NCBI GenBank assembly: GCA_002320595.1
Contig: DCKB01000076.1
Location: 1 to 64,000, forward strand
Length of the DNA stretch: 64,000 nt
Direction of reading: 5' to 3'
DNA from: Christensenella sp. UBA1685
Lineage (GTDB): Bacteria; Bacillota; Clostridia; Christensenellales; CAG-138
This document shows, in pieces, positions 52,095-61,407 of the stretch (the stretch's first letter is position 1; every line of letters starts with the position of its first letter). Below the pieces are notes generated by a model. It had not been told where the DNA came from, did no database searches, and saw nothing but the letters and a program-made list of their open reading frames with translations. The translations under genes and the position numbers were made by a program.

Positions 52095-54725
52095 TTGAAG
52101 TACTATTGCGAGGAATCCGCTAAGGTGCTCAAACACTTTGAATCTGAGCAAGCTGGGCTTTCTGCCCGTGAAGCCGAAGCGCGGCTGGCAAAACACGGCC
52201 CAAACAAGCTTGCCGAGCCCAAGAAAGAGACGTTGTTGCAGCGTTTCTTTGCCCAGTTGAAAGACCCGATGATCATTATCCTGCTCGTTGCAGCAGCAGT
52301 TTCCGGCCTTACGGCTGCATACAGCAACGAAAGCTTTGCAGACGTATTCATCATCCTGATCGTCGTGCTCATCAACGCCGTACTGGGCGTTTATCAGGAA
52401 AGCAAGGCGGAGAAGGCCATTGAAGCGCTGCAGGCAATGACGGCTGCGACCAGCAAGGTGCTGCGCGACGGCAGGCAGATGTCCATCAAAAGTGACTTGC
52501 TCGTACCCGGAGACGTAATTATTCTTGAAGCAGGCGACGCCGTCCCTGCAGATGCACGCATTTTAGAGTCTGCCAGTTTGAAAGCAGAAGAAGCCGCGCT
52601 GACCGGTGAAAGCGTGCCCGTTGACAAAACCGCGGAAGCTATTGCGGCAGGTGAATCTGATGTTCCTCTGGGCGACAGGCGCAATATGGTCTATATGGGC
52701 AGCACTGTCGTTTATGGGCGCGGCCGCGCCATGATTACCGCAACCGGAATGGAAACGGAGATGGGCAAGATTGCGGATGCCCTTTCCGCTGCAGAGGACG
52801 GCCAGACACCGCTGCAGCTCAAGCTCGCGCAGTTGAGTAAAATCCTCAGCTGGATCGTGCTTGGCATCTGCATATTTATCTTTGCATTCAGCCTTTTAAA
52901 AGCGGGAGATTTTCATCTTGATGTCGTCATCAGCACGTTCATGGTTGCTGTGAGCCTCGCTGTCGCGGCAATTCCGGAAGGGCTCGCGACGGTGGTGACA
53001 ATTGTGCTTTCCATTGGCGTGACCAACATGTCAAAGCGAAACGCGGTCATCCGCAGGCTTACCGCGGTTGAAACGCTTGGCTGCGCGCAGGTGATTTGCA
53101 GTGACAAAACCGGCACGCTGACGCAAAACAAAATGACGGTCGTAGACCATTACGGCGACGAACGCGCTACGGCTGAAGCCATGGCGCTTTGTTCGGACGC
53201 AACCCCGGACGAAAGCGGCGAAGCAGTTGGCGAACCGACCGAGTGTGCGCTTGTCAACTGGGCGACACGCCTTAACCTTGCAAAAGCTTCTCTTGAAAGG
53301 AACACGCCCCGCATTGAGGAAGCTCCGTTTGACAGCATGCGGAAAATGATGAGCACGCTTCATAAGGCTGAAGGCGGCATCGTGCAATACACCAAAGGTG
53401 CGCCGGACGAGGTTTTAAAGCGTTGCACAGCTTATTTAAAGGATGGACAGGAACTGCCCCTTACGGACGCGGTTCGCGCTGAAATCCTTGCCGCAAACAA
53501 GGCCATGGCCGATCAGGCGCTTCGCGTGCTCTGTGCGGCGCGCCGCTCCTACGCTGCGCTGCCCGCCGACCTTACGCCGGCGGCGTTGGAGCAGGAGCTA
53601 ACTTTCCTCGGCCTTGCAGGCATGATCGATCCCATCCGCCCCGAAGTTAAGGCAGCAATTGAAGAATGCCGCACCGCGGGCATCCGCCCGGTGATGATTA
53701 CCGGCGACCACCGTGACACTGCAGTTGCAATCGCAAAGCAACTCGGTATACTCACGGACGAACGCGAGGCCATTACCGGAGCTGAGCTCAATGACATCAG
53801 CGACGAGGAATTCAGCCGCACGATCGACCATTACAGCGTATATGCCCGCGTGCAGCCTGAACACAAAGTACGCATTGTTAATGCTTGGCGTAAGCATGGC
53901 TGCATCACAGCCATGACCGGCGATGGCGTGAACGATGCACCCAGCATCAAAAGCGCAGATATCGGTGTCGGCATGGGAATCACTGGAACGGATGTAACGA
54001 AAAACGTTGCTGACATGGTGCTTGCAGACGATAATTTCGCCACCATTGTTGGCGCGGTTGGCGAAGGCCGCCGCATTTATGATAACATCCGCAAGTCCAT
54101 CCAATTCCTGCTTGGCTCCAATATGAGCGAGGTGCTCAGCGTGTTCTTGGCTACGCTTTTCGGCTTCGTGATTCTGGAGCCTGTGCACCTGCTTTGGATC
54201 AACCTGATTACCGACTGCTTCCCGGCTCTTGCACTCGGCATGGAAAAGGGCGAACCCGATCTGATGCGCCGCCAACCGCGCAGTGCAAAGGACGGAATTT
54301 TTTCCGGGGGACTCGGGTTTGATGTTGCCTATCAGGGCTTCCTCGTTACGCTTGTGACGATAGCTGCATACTTCATCGGGCACCGCATCGAATCCGGCGT
54401 CTGGGAGATTGCGCAGAGTGCAGATGGTGTCACCATGGCGTTTCTTACGATGAGCATGGCTGAGATTTTCCACAGCTTTAATCTGCGCAGTCAACGCGGC
54501 AGCGTATTCAAATTGCATTCACAGAACCCCGTCCTTTGGGGTGCTATGGCGCTGAGCCTCGTGCTGACCACAGCCGTAATTTATCTCCCGGGCATTTCGG
54601 ATGCTTTCGGCTTCGAACACATCAGCGCACTGGAATACGGCATCGCCATTGGCCTTGCGGTAATTGTGATCCCGATCGTGGAGCTTGTAAAGTTGGTTCA
54701 ACGCCGCTGTGCTAAAAAGCATTAA
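52095..54725 (+). CDS. P2-type cation-transporting ATPase, predicted manganese exporter
   Basis: 876 residues from a TTG at 52095 behind AGGAAGAG (an ATG at 52071 lies upstream without a good site). Cation N domain, actuator with TGES, M4 with AIPEGL, phosphorylation DKTGTLT (about residue 337), KGAPD nucleotide pocket, MITGDHRDTA and TGDGVNDAPS; M5-M10 follow with NLITDCFPALALG. The fold matches Ca2+-ATPases (P2A), and the homologous L. lactis YoaB under the same riboswitch exports Mn2+. Mn2+ export is inferred from the riboswitch. Confidence 0.93.
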   Translation: MKYYCEESAKVLKHFESEQAGLSAREAEARLAKHGPNKLAEPKKETLLQRFFAQLKDPMIIILLVAAAVSGLTAAYSNESFADVFIILIVVLINAVLGVYQESKAEKAIEALQAMTAATSKVLRDGRQMSIKSDLLVPGDVIILEAGDAVPADARILESASLKAEEAALTGESVPVDKTAEAIAAGESDVPLGDRRNMVYMGSTVVYGRGRAMITATGMETEMGKIADALSAAEDGQTPLQLKLAQLSKILSWIVLGICIFIFAFSLLKAGDFHLDVVISTFMVAVSLAVAAIPEGLATVVTIVLSIGVTNMSKRNAVIRRLTAVETLGCAQVICSDKTGTLTQNKMTVVDHYGDERATAEAMALCSDATPDESGEAVGEPTECALVNWATRLNLAKASLERNTPRIEEAPFDSMRKMMSTLHKAEGGIVQYTKGAPDEVLKRCTAYLKDGQELPLTDAVRAEILAANKAMADQALRVLCAARRSYAALPADLTPAALEQELTFLGLAGMIDPIRPEVKAAIEECRTAGIRPVMITGDHRDTAVAIAKQLGILTDEREAITGAELNDISDEEFSRTIDHYSVYARVQPEHKVRIVNAWRKHGCITAMTGDGVNDAPSIKSADIGVGMGITGTDVTKNVADMVLADDNFATIVGAVGEGRRIYDNIRKSIQFLLGSNMSEVLSVFLATLFGFVILEPVHLLWINLITDCFPALALGMEKGEPDLMRRQPRSAKDGIFSGGLGFDVAYQGFLVTLVTIAAYFIGHRIESGVWEIAQSADGVTMAFLTMSMAEIFHSFNLRSQRGSVFKLHSQNPVLWGAMALSLVLTTAVIYLPGISDAFGFEHISALEYGIAIGLAVIVIPIVELVKLVQRRCAKKH

Positions 54726-54749
54726 TGCATCCAATCCCTTCGTTTTTCA

Positions 54750-54775
54750 GGGCGCTTCCGCGAGGGGCGCCCTTT
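54750..54775 (+). terminator. Terminator after the P-type ATPase gene
   Basis: GGGCGC and GCGCCC (54750-54755, 54767-54772) with an 11-nt loop, followed by TTTCCTTTTTCC. Confidence 0.65.
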
Positions 54776-54793
54776 CCTTTTTCCTTCTCCCCC

Positions 54794-54822
54794 TTGTTTC
54801 ATGTTAAGAATTTTGATACAAT
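54794..54822 (+). promoter_or_regulatory. Promoter of the SulP gene
   Basis: TTGTTT (54794-54799), a 17-nt spacer and TACAAT (54817-54822), about 55 nt upstream of the SulP ATG. Confidence 0.6.
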
Positions 54823-54876
54823 GGCTCCCGGTCGCTGCTTCAGCAAAACTATGCGGCCTCGGAAGAAGGTTATTTC

Positions 54877-56505
54877 ATGAATTCGTTCAAACCCGAACTT
54901 CTTCTTTCCCTCCGAAGTTACAGCAAGGATCAGCTCATCAAAGACCTGATTGCGGGCGTAATTGTTGCCATTATCGCGCTCCCGCTTTCCATTGCGCTCG
55001 CGCTTGCCTCAGGTGTAAATCCGGAGCAGGGACTCTATACGGCAATCGTCGCAGGGTTCCTGATCGCTGCGCTTGGCGGCAGCAAGGTGCAGATTTCCGG
55101 CCCCACAGCGGCCTTTGCCACAATCGTTGCAGGCATCGTTGCACGGAATGGAATGAGCGGGCTTGCACTTGCGACCATTATGGCCGGTATCATCCTGGTT
55201 TTGATGGGCCTCTTTAAGCTTGGCAACCTCATCCGGTTCATTCCCTTTACCATAACGACGGGCTTCACCTCTGGCATCGCAGTGACAATCCTGATTGGCC
55301 AGCTTAAGGATTTCTTTGGCGTAACTTACGCCGCTGGCACAGTTGCTGTTGAAACCATGGAAAAAGCGAAAGCGCTTGCCGCAAACTTTTCCACTTTTAA
55401 TCCGTATGCGCTTCTTGTCGGTGCGCTTTGTCTGCTGATCCTTATTTTTTGGCCGCGTATCAGCCGGCGAATTCCGGGTTCCCTCATTGCAATTGTTGCA
55501 AGCGTACTGCTGGTGAAGCTTTGTAACCTCCCTGTAAACACCATTGGAGATCTGTACTCCATCAACAGCAGCCTACCCGCCTTCACACTTCCGGAATTCA
55601 GCTTTTCTGCAGTCGGAGCGCTTTTACCGGACGCGCTTACCATTGCCGTGCTTGCCGCAATCGAATCCCTGCTTTCCTGCGTTGTTGCGGATGGAATGAT
55701 CGGTTCAAAGCACAACTCCAACATGGAACTTGTGGCACAGGGGATCAGCAACATTGGCTCGGCATTGTTTGGCGGCATTCCCGCTACGGGCGCAATTGCC
55801 AGAACGGCAGCAAACATCAAGAACGGAGGCCGGACGCCAGTGGTCGGCATTGTTCATGCAGTGGTTCTGTTGCTTATTCTTGTAGTGCTTATGCCCTACG
55901 CAGCGCTGATTCCGATGCCTGCGATCGCGGCTATCCTGCTTATGGTCGCTTACAACATGAGCGAATGGAGGCAGTTTGCCCGGATCGTAAAGACAGCGCC
56001 CAAAAGCGATGTGCTTGTGTTGGTGCTTACATTCCTGCTCACGGTGGTGTTCGATCTTGTGATTGCCATCGAGGTTGGGCTCGTATTGACCTGTGTGCTT
56101 TTCATGAAACGCATGAGCGACACCACGAAATTGCGCAAATGGGAGGACAATGCCGATAACAGCGCATTCAAAAACATTTCCCCAAACGCTGCGGTCTATG
56201 AGCTCAGCGGCCCTCTATTTTTCGGTGCTGCGGATGAAATTTTAAAAATTTCGGCCGAAATCGGAAAAAACTGCATCGTGCTGCGCATGAAGGGTGTAAC
56301 CGCCATCGACAGTACGGGCCTGCGAAGTCTTGAACGCCTTTTTGCGCAGTGCACGGAGGCCGGGATTGTGCTTATTCTTTCCCACCTCAATAAGCAGCCG
56401 CGCAAAACGCTGGAAAAATCCGGCCTGCTGGAAAAAATCGGGTCGGAAAACATCTGCCCGCAAATTGATGCCGCGCTTATGCGCGCAGCAGAGCTTGCGG
56501 AATAA
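54877..56505 (+). CDS. SulP-family anion transporter with C-terminal STAS domain
   Basis: 542 residues. About 10-14 membrane segments fold as the SLC26/SulP transporter core (ALPLSIALALASGVNPEQGL near residue 36, GPTAAF at about 76), then a STAS domain at about 430-540 (LKMKGVTAIDSTGLRSLERL-like region). Members carry sulfate, bicarbonate or other anions with Na+ or H+. The substrate is open. It has its own promoter and terminator, so it is not part of the riboswitch transcript. Confidence 0.93.
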   Translation: MNSFKPELLLSLRSYSKDQLIKDLIAGVIVAIIALPLSIALALASGVNPEQGLYTAIVAGFLIAALGGSKVQISGPTAAFATIVAGIVARNGMSGLALATIMAGIILVLMGLFKLGNLIRFIPFTITTGFTSGIAVTILIGQLKDFFGVTYAAGTVAVETMEKAKALAANFSTFNPYALLVGALCLLILIFWPRISRRIPGSLIAIVASVLLVKLCNLPVNTIGDLYSINSSLPAFTLPEFSFSAVGALLPDALTIAVLAAIESLLSCVVADGMIGSKHNSNMELVAQGISNIGSALFGGIPATGAIARTAANIKNGGRTPVVGIVHAVVLLLILVVLMPYAALIPMPAIAAILLMVAYNMSEWRQFARIVKTAPKSDVLVLVLTFLLTVVFDLVIAIEVGLVLTCVLFMKRMSDTTKLRKWEDNADNSAFKNISPNAAVYELSGPLFFGAADEILKISAEIGKNCIVLRMKGVTAIDSTGLRSLERLFAQCTEAGIVLILSHLNKQPRKTLEKSGLLEKIGSENICPQIDAALMRAAELAE

Positions 56506-56517
56506 CAACAACTCTGC

Positions 56518-56556
56518 AAAGAGGGGAAGCGGTGAAAACCGCTTCCCCTCTTTTTA
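56518..56556 (+). terminator. Terminator after the SulP gene
   Basis: AAAGAGGGGAAGCGGT and its complement with a GAAA loop (56518-56533, 56538-56553), followed by a T-run. A very stable 16-bp stem. Confidence 0.9.
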
Positions 56557-56614
56557 TATGTTCTATGATGTGCTGCAAAGCTTTTTTGTTTCATGCTGTG
56601 TCAAACGCCTTATC

Positions 56615-58114
56615 TCACCACTTAATTGAGCCGAACAGCCCGCGCACGATTTTCTTTCCTACCTCCCGGCCAATGGTGTTCATGGCGCTCGATGTAGCTT
56701 TGGAAAGCGCCTTGCTTGTTTTGCTTGCTGTCTTCCGTTTTTCCGCGGATGCCCCATTCGATTTTTTCGCCTGCTTCTCCCGCTCTTTTTCCGCAGATCT
56801 CTCCTCTTTTTGCTTTTCTGCCTGTTCTTCCTCATGCAGCTCCTGAAAATGCTCATAAGCGGATTCCCGGTCAACCCGTTCATCATATTTTTCACCCATT
56901 CCGCTCTTTTGCATTACGGCACTGCGCTGCTCTTCCGTTATGGTCCCCATCAGGCTTTGCGGCGGCAGGATAAACGCCCGCTCCACAATGCCTGGCCGCC
57001 CTTCTGCATCCAAAAAAGAAACAAGCGCTTCACCCACACCAAGCTCCGTAATAACATCCTCCGTTTTAAATGCCGGGTTCGGGCGGAATGTCTCTGCCGC
57101 CGTGCGCACTGCCTTTTGCTCTGCGGGCGTATACGCGCGCAGAGCGTGCTGCACACGGTTAGAAAGCTGAGCGAGGACAGAATCAGGGATATCGCTTGGG
57201 CTTTGCGAAATAAAATAAATGCCTACCCCTTTTGAACGGATCAGCTTTACCACTTGCTCGACCTTTTGCAAAAGCACCTTGGGGGCATCGTTGAAAAGCA
57301 AATGCGCTTCGTCAAAGAAGAATACGATCTTCGGTTTTTCCGGGTCTCCCGCTTCCGGGAGGCGTTCAAACAGCTCTGACATCAGGAAAAGCAGGAACGT
57401 TGCATACAGCGTTTGGTTCTGTACCAGCTTCACGCTGTGCAAAACGTTGATGTATCCCCGGCCGTTTTCATCGGTCTTGATCCAATCGAAAATATCAATT
57501 GCCGGCTCGCCAAAAAACAAGTCGCCTCCCGCGTCCTCCAGCACCAGCAACGCGCGTTGAATTCCGCCAAGGCTTTGTGCGGACATGTTTCCGTATTGAA
57601 TGGTGTAGTCTGAGCGGTTCTCGCCGACATAGCGAAGCATAGCACGCAGATCCTTCAGATCTATTAAAAGAAGGCCCTGGTCGTCCGCGATGCGGAACAC
57701 GAGGTTGAGCACATCCGTCTGCACGGCGGTCAAATCCATCAGCCGCGCAAGCAGGCCCGGCCCCATTTCGGATACCGTCGTGCGAACCGGATGCCCTTCT
57801 TCCCCATAAATATCCCAAAAGCGCGTTGGAAACACGCGGTAGCGCCAATCCGGAATGTCAAAGCGCGCAATGCGTTGTTCCATGTTATCGTTATGCTGCC
57901 CTGCACGGCACATGCCCGCAAGATCGCCTTTAATATCCGCCAGAAACACAGGAACCCCCAACTCGCTGAAGGATTCTGCCATCACCTTGAGCGTAATCGT
58001 CTTGCCCGTTCCGCTTGCGCCCGCAATGAGGCCGTGGCGGTTACACATGCGGGGCTCCATACAGATGCGCATGCTTCCGCTTTTCGCAATCCAAAGTTTT
58101 TCATCCTTTACCAT
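56615..58114 (-). CDS. HerA-like ATPase (DUF853 family)
   Basis: 499 residues. Walker A ASGTGKTITLK (about 35), Walker B IVFFFDEAHLLF (about 275) and FISQSPSDIPD with the sensor/arginine region; the C-terminus is a very basic Lys/Glu-rich coiled tail (EEQAEKQKEERSAEKEREKQ). DUF853 proteins are annotated as helicase HerA-like, but no NurA partner is beside it, so a different function is possible. The ATG at 58114 follows GGGGG by 8 nt. Confidence 0.88.
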   Translation of the reverse strand: MVKDEKLWIAKSGSMRICMEPRMCNRHGLIAGASGTGKTITLKVMAESFSELGVPVFLADIKGDLAGMCRAGQHNDNMEQRIARFDIPDWRYRVFPTRFWDIYGEEGHPVRTTVSEMGPGLLARLMDLTAVQTDVLNLVFRIADDQGLLLIDLKDLRAMLRYVGENRSDYTIQYGNMSAQSLGGIQRALLVLEDAGGDLFFGEPAIDIFDWIKTDENGRGYINVLHSVKLVQNQTLYATFLLFLMSELFERLPEAGDPEKPKIVFFFDEAHLLFNDAPKVLLQKVEQVVKLIRSKGVGIYFISQSPSDIPDSVLAQLSNRVQHALRAYTPAEQKAVRTAAETFRPNPAFKTEDVITELGVGEALVSFLDAEGRPGIVERAFILPPQSLMGTITEEQRSAVMQKSGMGEKYDERVDRESAYEHFQELHEEEQAEKQKEERSAEKEREKQAKKSNGASAEKRKTASKTSKALSKATSSAMNTIGREVGKKIVRGLFGSIKW

Positions 58115-58221
58115 ATAAATGACCCCCGTCAGAGATTGCTTCTTCGTTAAATTATAGCATTGCAAAGCGGCAAAGGGAAGCACACGGTTATATTCCAAAG
58201 CCTCTGTCCGTTCATTACGCA

Positions 58222-58251
58222 AACATTGCCCGCTGCATAGCGGGCAATGTT
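58222..58251 (-). terminator. Hairpin after the coiled-coil gene
   Basis: AACATTGCCCGCT and its complement AGCGGGCAATGTT (58222-58234, 58239-58251) around a 4-nt loop; the T-run past it on the minus strand is short. Confidence 0.65.
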
Positions 58252-58275
58252 GTTTGGATATGCTGTTCTGTTTGC

Positions 58276-59049
58276 TTACGAATCCTTCAGCACATCGTTA
58301 ATGATGTCGTCAAGTTCCGCAGTGATGCCCGCCTTGTCCGGGGAAAGCGGCTCGGCCGATCCTTCTTCCATGATTTCATTCACAGTCCATACGCGATCGG
58401 GCTCCTCTTCTGCAGAGTCAGTCTCCTCCGGTGCTGCCTCCTGCTCGGGCAACTCGCGGTTCTCAATCGCATAGATGCTCTTCATCAGCGTTGATGGCGT
58501 TTCATAGTCGTCAGGCAGGTTGAGCTCCTTTTCTTCCAGCAGTGCGGAAACATCCGCATATTCCCCTGCAAGCTCCGATTCTCCCTGCAGACGAGTGCCG
58601 GATGCGAAGGAACGGAATTGCTCCGCTTGCACGGCGGCAGCCGTTGCCGCAGCCTGCAGGCTCTCATTCAGCCGTGCAGCATTTGCGCGGTATTCCGTCA
58701 TGAATGCCTCTGCCTGCATCGCCAGTGCACGAGCCTTTTCCTTTGCTTTTACGATAATTGCATCTGCTTCACGGTTGGCATCGGCAATGATCTCCTCCGC
58801 TTCTTTTTTTGCCGTGCGGCGCTCTTCCTCTGCATCGTCAAGGATAAAGCCGCGCTCCTTCTCCGCGTCTGCAACCACCTTGTCCGCCGCGCGCTGCGCG
58901 TTCGTAAGCGCGCCAGAAATGGCGGATTCTTTGGCTTTAAACTCCTCCAAAGCCGCAGAAAGTGTCTCTACCTTTTTTGCAAGAATTGCAACCTCCTGTT
59001 CACTTTGGGCTAATTGTTCTTCGAGTTCCTTTGCTTTACGTCCAAACAT
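58276..59049 (-). CDS. DivIVA-like coiled-coil protein
   Basis: 257 residues. Residues 1-190 form long heptad-containing helices (KAKELEEQLAQSEQEVAILA and a later EEERRTAKKEAEEIIADANR), and the C-terminal 60 residues are acidic and likely disordered. Coiled-coil proteins of this kind recruit division or envelope factors to cell poles in Firmicutes, but the true DivIVA N-terminus is not matched. It sits 12 nt after ruvB, so it could be translated with the ruv genes. Confidence 0.7.
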   Translation of the reverse strand: MFGRKAKELEEQLAQSEQEVAILAKKVETLSAALEEFKAKESAISGALTNAQRAADKVVADAEKERGFILDDAEEERRTAKKEAEEIIADANREADAIIVKAKEKARALAMQAEAFMTEYRANAARLNESLQAAATAAAVQAEQFRSFASGTRLQGESELAGEYADVSALLEEKELNLPDDYETPSTLMKSIYAIENRELPEQEAAPEETDSAEEEPDRVWTVNEIMEEGSAEPLSPDKAGITAELDDIINDVLKDS

Positions 59050-59061
59050 TATGCGGCCTCC

Positions 59062-60090
59062 TTAAAATTTCATCTTCTCCTGCTGGGACTGCGCCGCAGG
59101 CGGCGTATACCCCATGTGAATATATCCCTGCGGCATCACGATCCTGCCGCGCGGCGTGCGCGCGATCAAACCGAGCTGCAACAGATACGGCTCGTAAACA
59201 TCCTCGATGGTCGTAGCGTCCTCGCCTGTCGCAGCGGCAATGGTATCAAGCCCCACCGCGCGCCCGCCAAACTTTTCAATCATGGCGCTAAGCATGCGCC
59301 GGTCCACGGCATCAAGGCCGATTTCATCAATTGCAAGCATCTCAAGCGCTGCCCTCGCCGTTTCAAGATCAATTATACCATTGCCCCGCACCTGCGCATA
59401 ATCCCGCACACGCTTGAGCAGACGGTTGACGATACGCGGCGTCCCACGCGAACGCGATGCAATTTCAAGCGCCCCTTCCGGATCGATCTCAACGTTGAGA
59501 ATTTCCGCGCTGCGTTCAATAATAAGTTTAAGATCCTCCGGCGGGTACATTTCAAGTTGCTCCTTGATGCCGAAACGATCGCGCAAGGGGGATGTCAGAA
59601 GCCCCATACGGGTGGTTGCGCCCACAAGTGTGAAGTGCGGCAGATCGAGCCGGATCGAATGCGCGGAAGGTCCTTTGCCGATAATGATATCGAGCGCAAA
59701 ATCTTCCATCGCAGGATACAGCACTTCTTCCACGCTGGCATTCAGGCGATGGATCTCGTCAATGAACAGAACATCCCCTGCGGCAAGGTTTGTAAGAATC
59801 GCCGCAAGATCGCCCGCGTGGGAGATGGCCGGGCCGCTTGTTACGCGCAGGTTGCCCCCCATTTCATTTGCGATGATCGCCGCAAGCGTTGTTTTTCCAA
59901 GGCCCGGCGGGCCGTATAGCAACGCATGGTCAAGCGGCTCGCTGCGATGCTTTGCCGCCTCAATGTAGATGCGCATGTGCTCCTTCACATTGCGTTGCCC
60001 AATGTATTCGTTCAGGAACTTGGGGCGCAGGCTGTATTCGATTTGTTCATCCTCCATCATCATGGAAGATGAAATGAGCCGTTCTTCCAT
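59062..60090 (-). CDS. ruvB: Holliday junction branch-migration ATPase RuvB
   Basis: 342 residues: Walker A GPPGLGKTTLA, Walker B LFIDEIHRL, sensor 1 (LVGATTRMGLL) and the arginine finger SPLRDRFG, then a winged helix C-terminus. It forms hexameric rings that drive branch migration with RuvA. Stop and start codons around ruvA are 6 nt apart. Complete and typical in length. Confidence 0.97.
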   Translation of the reverse strand: MEERLISSSMMMEDEQIEYSLRPKFLNEYIGQRNVKEHMRIYIEAAKHRSEPLDHALLYGPPGLGKTTLAAIIANEMGGNLRVTSGPAISHAGDLAAILTNLAAGDVLFIDEIHRLNASVEEVLYPAMEDFALDIIIGKGPSAHSIRLDLPHFTLVGATTRMGLLTSPLRDRFGIKEQLEMYPPEDLKLIIERSAEILNVEIDPEGALEIASRSRGTPRIVNRLLKRVRDYAQVRGNGIIDLETARAALEMLAIDEIGLDAVDRRMLSAMIEKFGGRAVGLDTIAAATGEDATTIEDVYEPYLLQLGLIARTPRGRIVMPQGYIHMGYTPPAAQSQQEKMKF

Positions 60091-60096
60091 ACAGTG

Positions 60097-60696
60097 CTAT
60101 CCCCTTTTCGCCAGTTCACGCAAAGCCTGCGTAATCATATCTTCTACCTTTGCACATTCGCCGACCGCTGCAACCGCACGTCCGGCGGTCACTCCGTCAT
60201 ACCCAAGAGATACAAGCGCCGCAATGGCCTCGCCGCGCATGTCCAGCCCTGTTGCAGCCGCCTGCGGAAGTCCCACGGAAGCCATGTCGTCCTCTCCGAT
60301 TTTTTCTTTGAGTTCAAGCAACACGCGCGCAGCCGTTTTGCGGCCCATTCCAGGCACCTTATCAAACGCGGCGGCGTTTTCGGTCAGAATCGCGCCTGCA
60401 ATGTCGGAAACGCTCAACATTGAGAGCACGGAGAGCGCCAGCTTTGGCCCCACGCGCGTTACGCCAATCAGCCGGCGGAACATCGCACGTTCTTCCTGCG
60501 TTTCAAAACCATAGAGCGCCATCACATCCTGTGAAAGCGAAATGTGAAAATGTACATACAATTTGTGCTCTGCTCCGGCACGCAGGCATTTGCGTGTTTG
60601 GGCCGAGCAAAAAAGCTCGTACCCAACGCCGCAGGCATCCAGCACAACGCGATCCGGCAGGATCTCCGAAACCGTTCCCCTGATGTGTGCGTACAT
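60097..60696 (-). CDS. ruvA: Holliday junction DNA-binding protein RuvA
   Basis: 199 residues: OB fold (MYAHIRGTVSEILPD), two helix-hairpin-helix motifs (VTRVGPKLALSVLS and VPGMGRKTAARVLLELKEK) and a C-terminal domain III that binds RuvB. The ATG at 60696 follows GGGGAAGG; a longer frame runs back into ruvC. Tetrameric RuvA holds the junction while RuvB pumps DNA. Confidence 0.96.
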   Translation of the reverse strand: MYAHIRGTVSEILPDRVVLDACGVGYELFCSAQTRKCLRAGAEHKLYVHFHISLSQDVMALYGFETQEERAMFRRLIGVTRVGPKLALSVLSMLSVSDIAGAILTENAAAFDKVPGMGRKTAARVLLELKEKIGEDDMASVGLPQAAATGLDMRGEAIAALVSLGYDGVTAGRAVAAVGECAKVEDMITQALRELAKRG

Positions 60697-60724
60697 AGCC
60701 TTCCCCGTTCTCCAATCCGTTTTG

Positions 60725-61222
60725 TTATTGAATGCGGAATTCCTCCGCCGCAACCTTTGAGGTATTCGCATGGCAAATTGCAGCGCCAAGCGCATCTGCA
60801 GCATCGTCCGGCTTTGGAATTTCCCGGAGGCCCAAGAGAACGCGCACCATCTGCTGTACCTGCTTCTTTTCTGCATGGCCGTTGCCCGTGACTGCAAGTT
60901 TGATCTGCATGGGCGTGTATTCATAAAGCGGAACGCCGGACTGCTGTGCGGCAAGCATCGCTACTCCGCGCCCAGCCCCCACGGGAAGCGCTGTCGTCGT
61001 GTTGCGGTAAAAGAAAAGCTCTTCAAAAACAATGTGTTCCGGCTTATAAATGCCAACAAGTTGCCGCATGCCGAGATAAAGCTTTTCCAGCCGTTCCGGA
61101 AACGGTTCACCGGCCTTTGTTTCAATCACGCCATAGTCCACCGGGCGGATTTTCCGGCCTTCAGCATCAATGATGCCATAGCCCAGAATCGCATATCCAG
61201 GGTCGATGCCGAGTATGATCAC
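60725..61222 (-). CDS. ruvC: Crossover junction endodeoxyribonuclease RuvC
   Basis: 165 residues with an RNase H-like fold. The catalytic acids lie in ILGIDPGYAILGYG (Asp 7), FEELFF (Glu), and the final DDAADALGAA. It resolves Holliday junctions left by RuvAB. The genes are in the order ruvC-ruvA-ruvB. Confidence 0.96.
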   Translation of the reverse strand: MIILGIDPGYAILGYGIIDAEGRKIRPVDYGVIETKAGEPFPERLEKLYLGMRQLVGIYKPEHIVFEELFFYRNTTTALPVGAGRGVAMLAAQQSGVPLYEYTPMQIKLAVTGNGHAEKKQVQQMVRVLLGLREIPKPDDAADALGAAICHANTSKVAAEEFRIQ

Positions 61223-61289
61223 AACCGCTGCCCATCCGTTTCATCGTTGATTGATTTCCGGCCGGCATACCTCTTCGTTTCCGCCCGGG

Positions 61290-61317
61290 ATCCGAGCGGC
61301 ATAGCTACCGCTCGGAT
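61290..61317. repeat. 10-bp inverted repeat upstream of ruvC
   Basis: ATCCGAGCGG and its complement (61290-61299, 61308-61317) with an 8-nt loop. No T-run follows on the minus strand. A TATAAT on that strand (61315-61320) abuts it. It could be an operator or a 5' UTR hairpin; the 186-bp gap between ruvC and the BofC-like gene has nothing else. Confidence 0.45.
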
Positions 61318-61407
61318 TATACGTATTATTTTACCATGCCTTGGACAATTAGGCAAAAGAAAAGATATCAGCCTGTTGCGCCTGTAATCGTTTCAGCAGA
61401 GATTGTT

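Noticed and set aside
53598..54518. 306-residue minus-strand open frame
   Set aside because: Antisense to the P-type ATPase, no signals.
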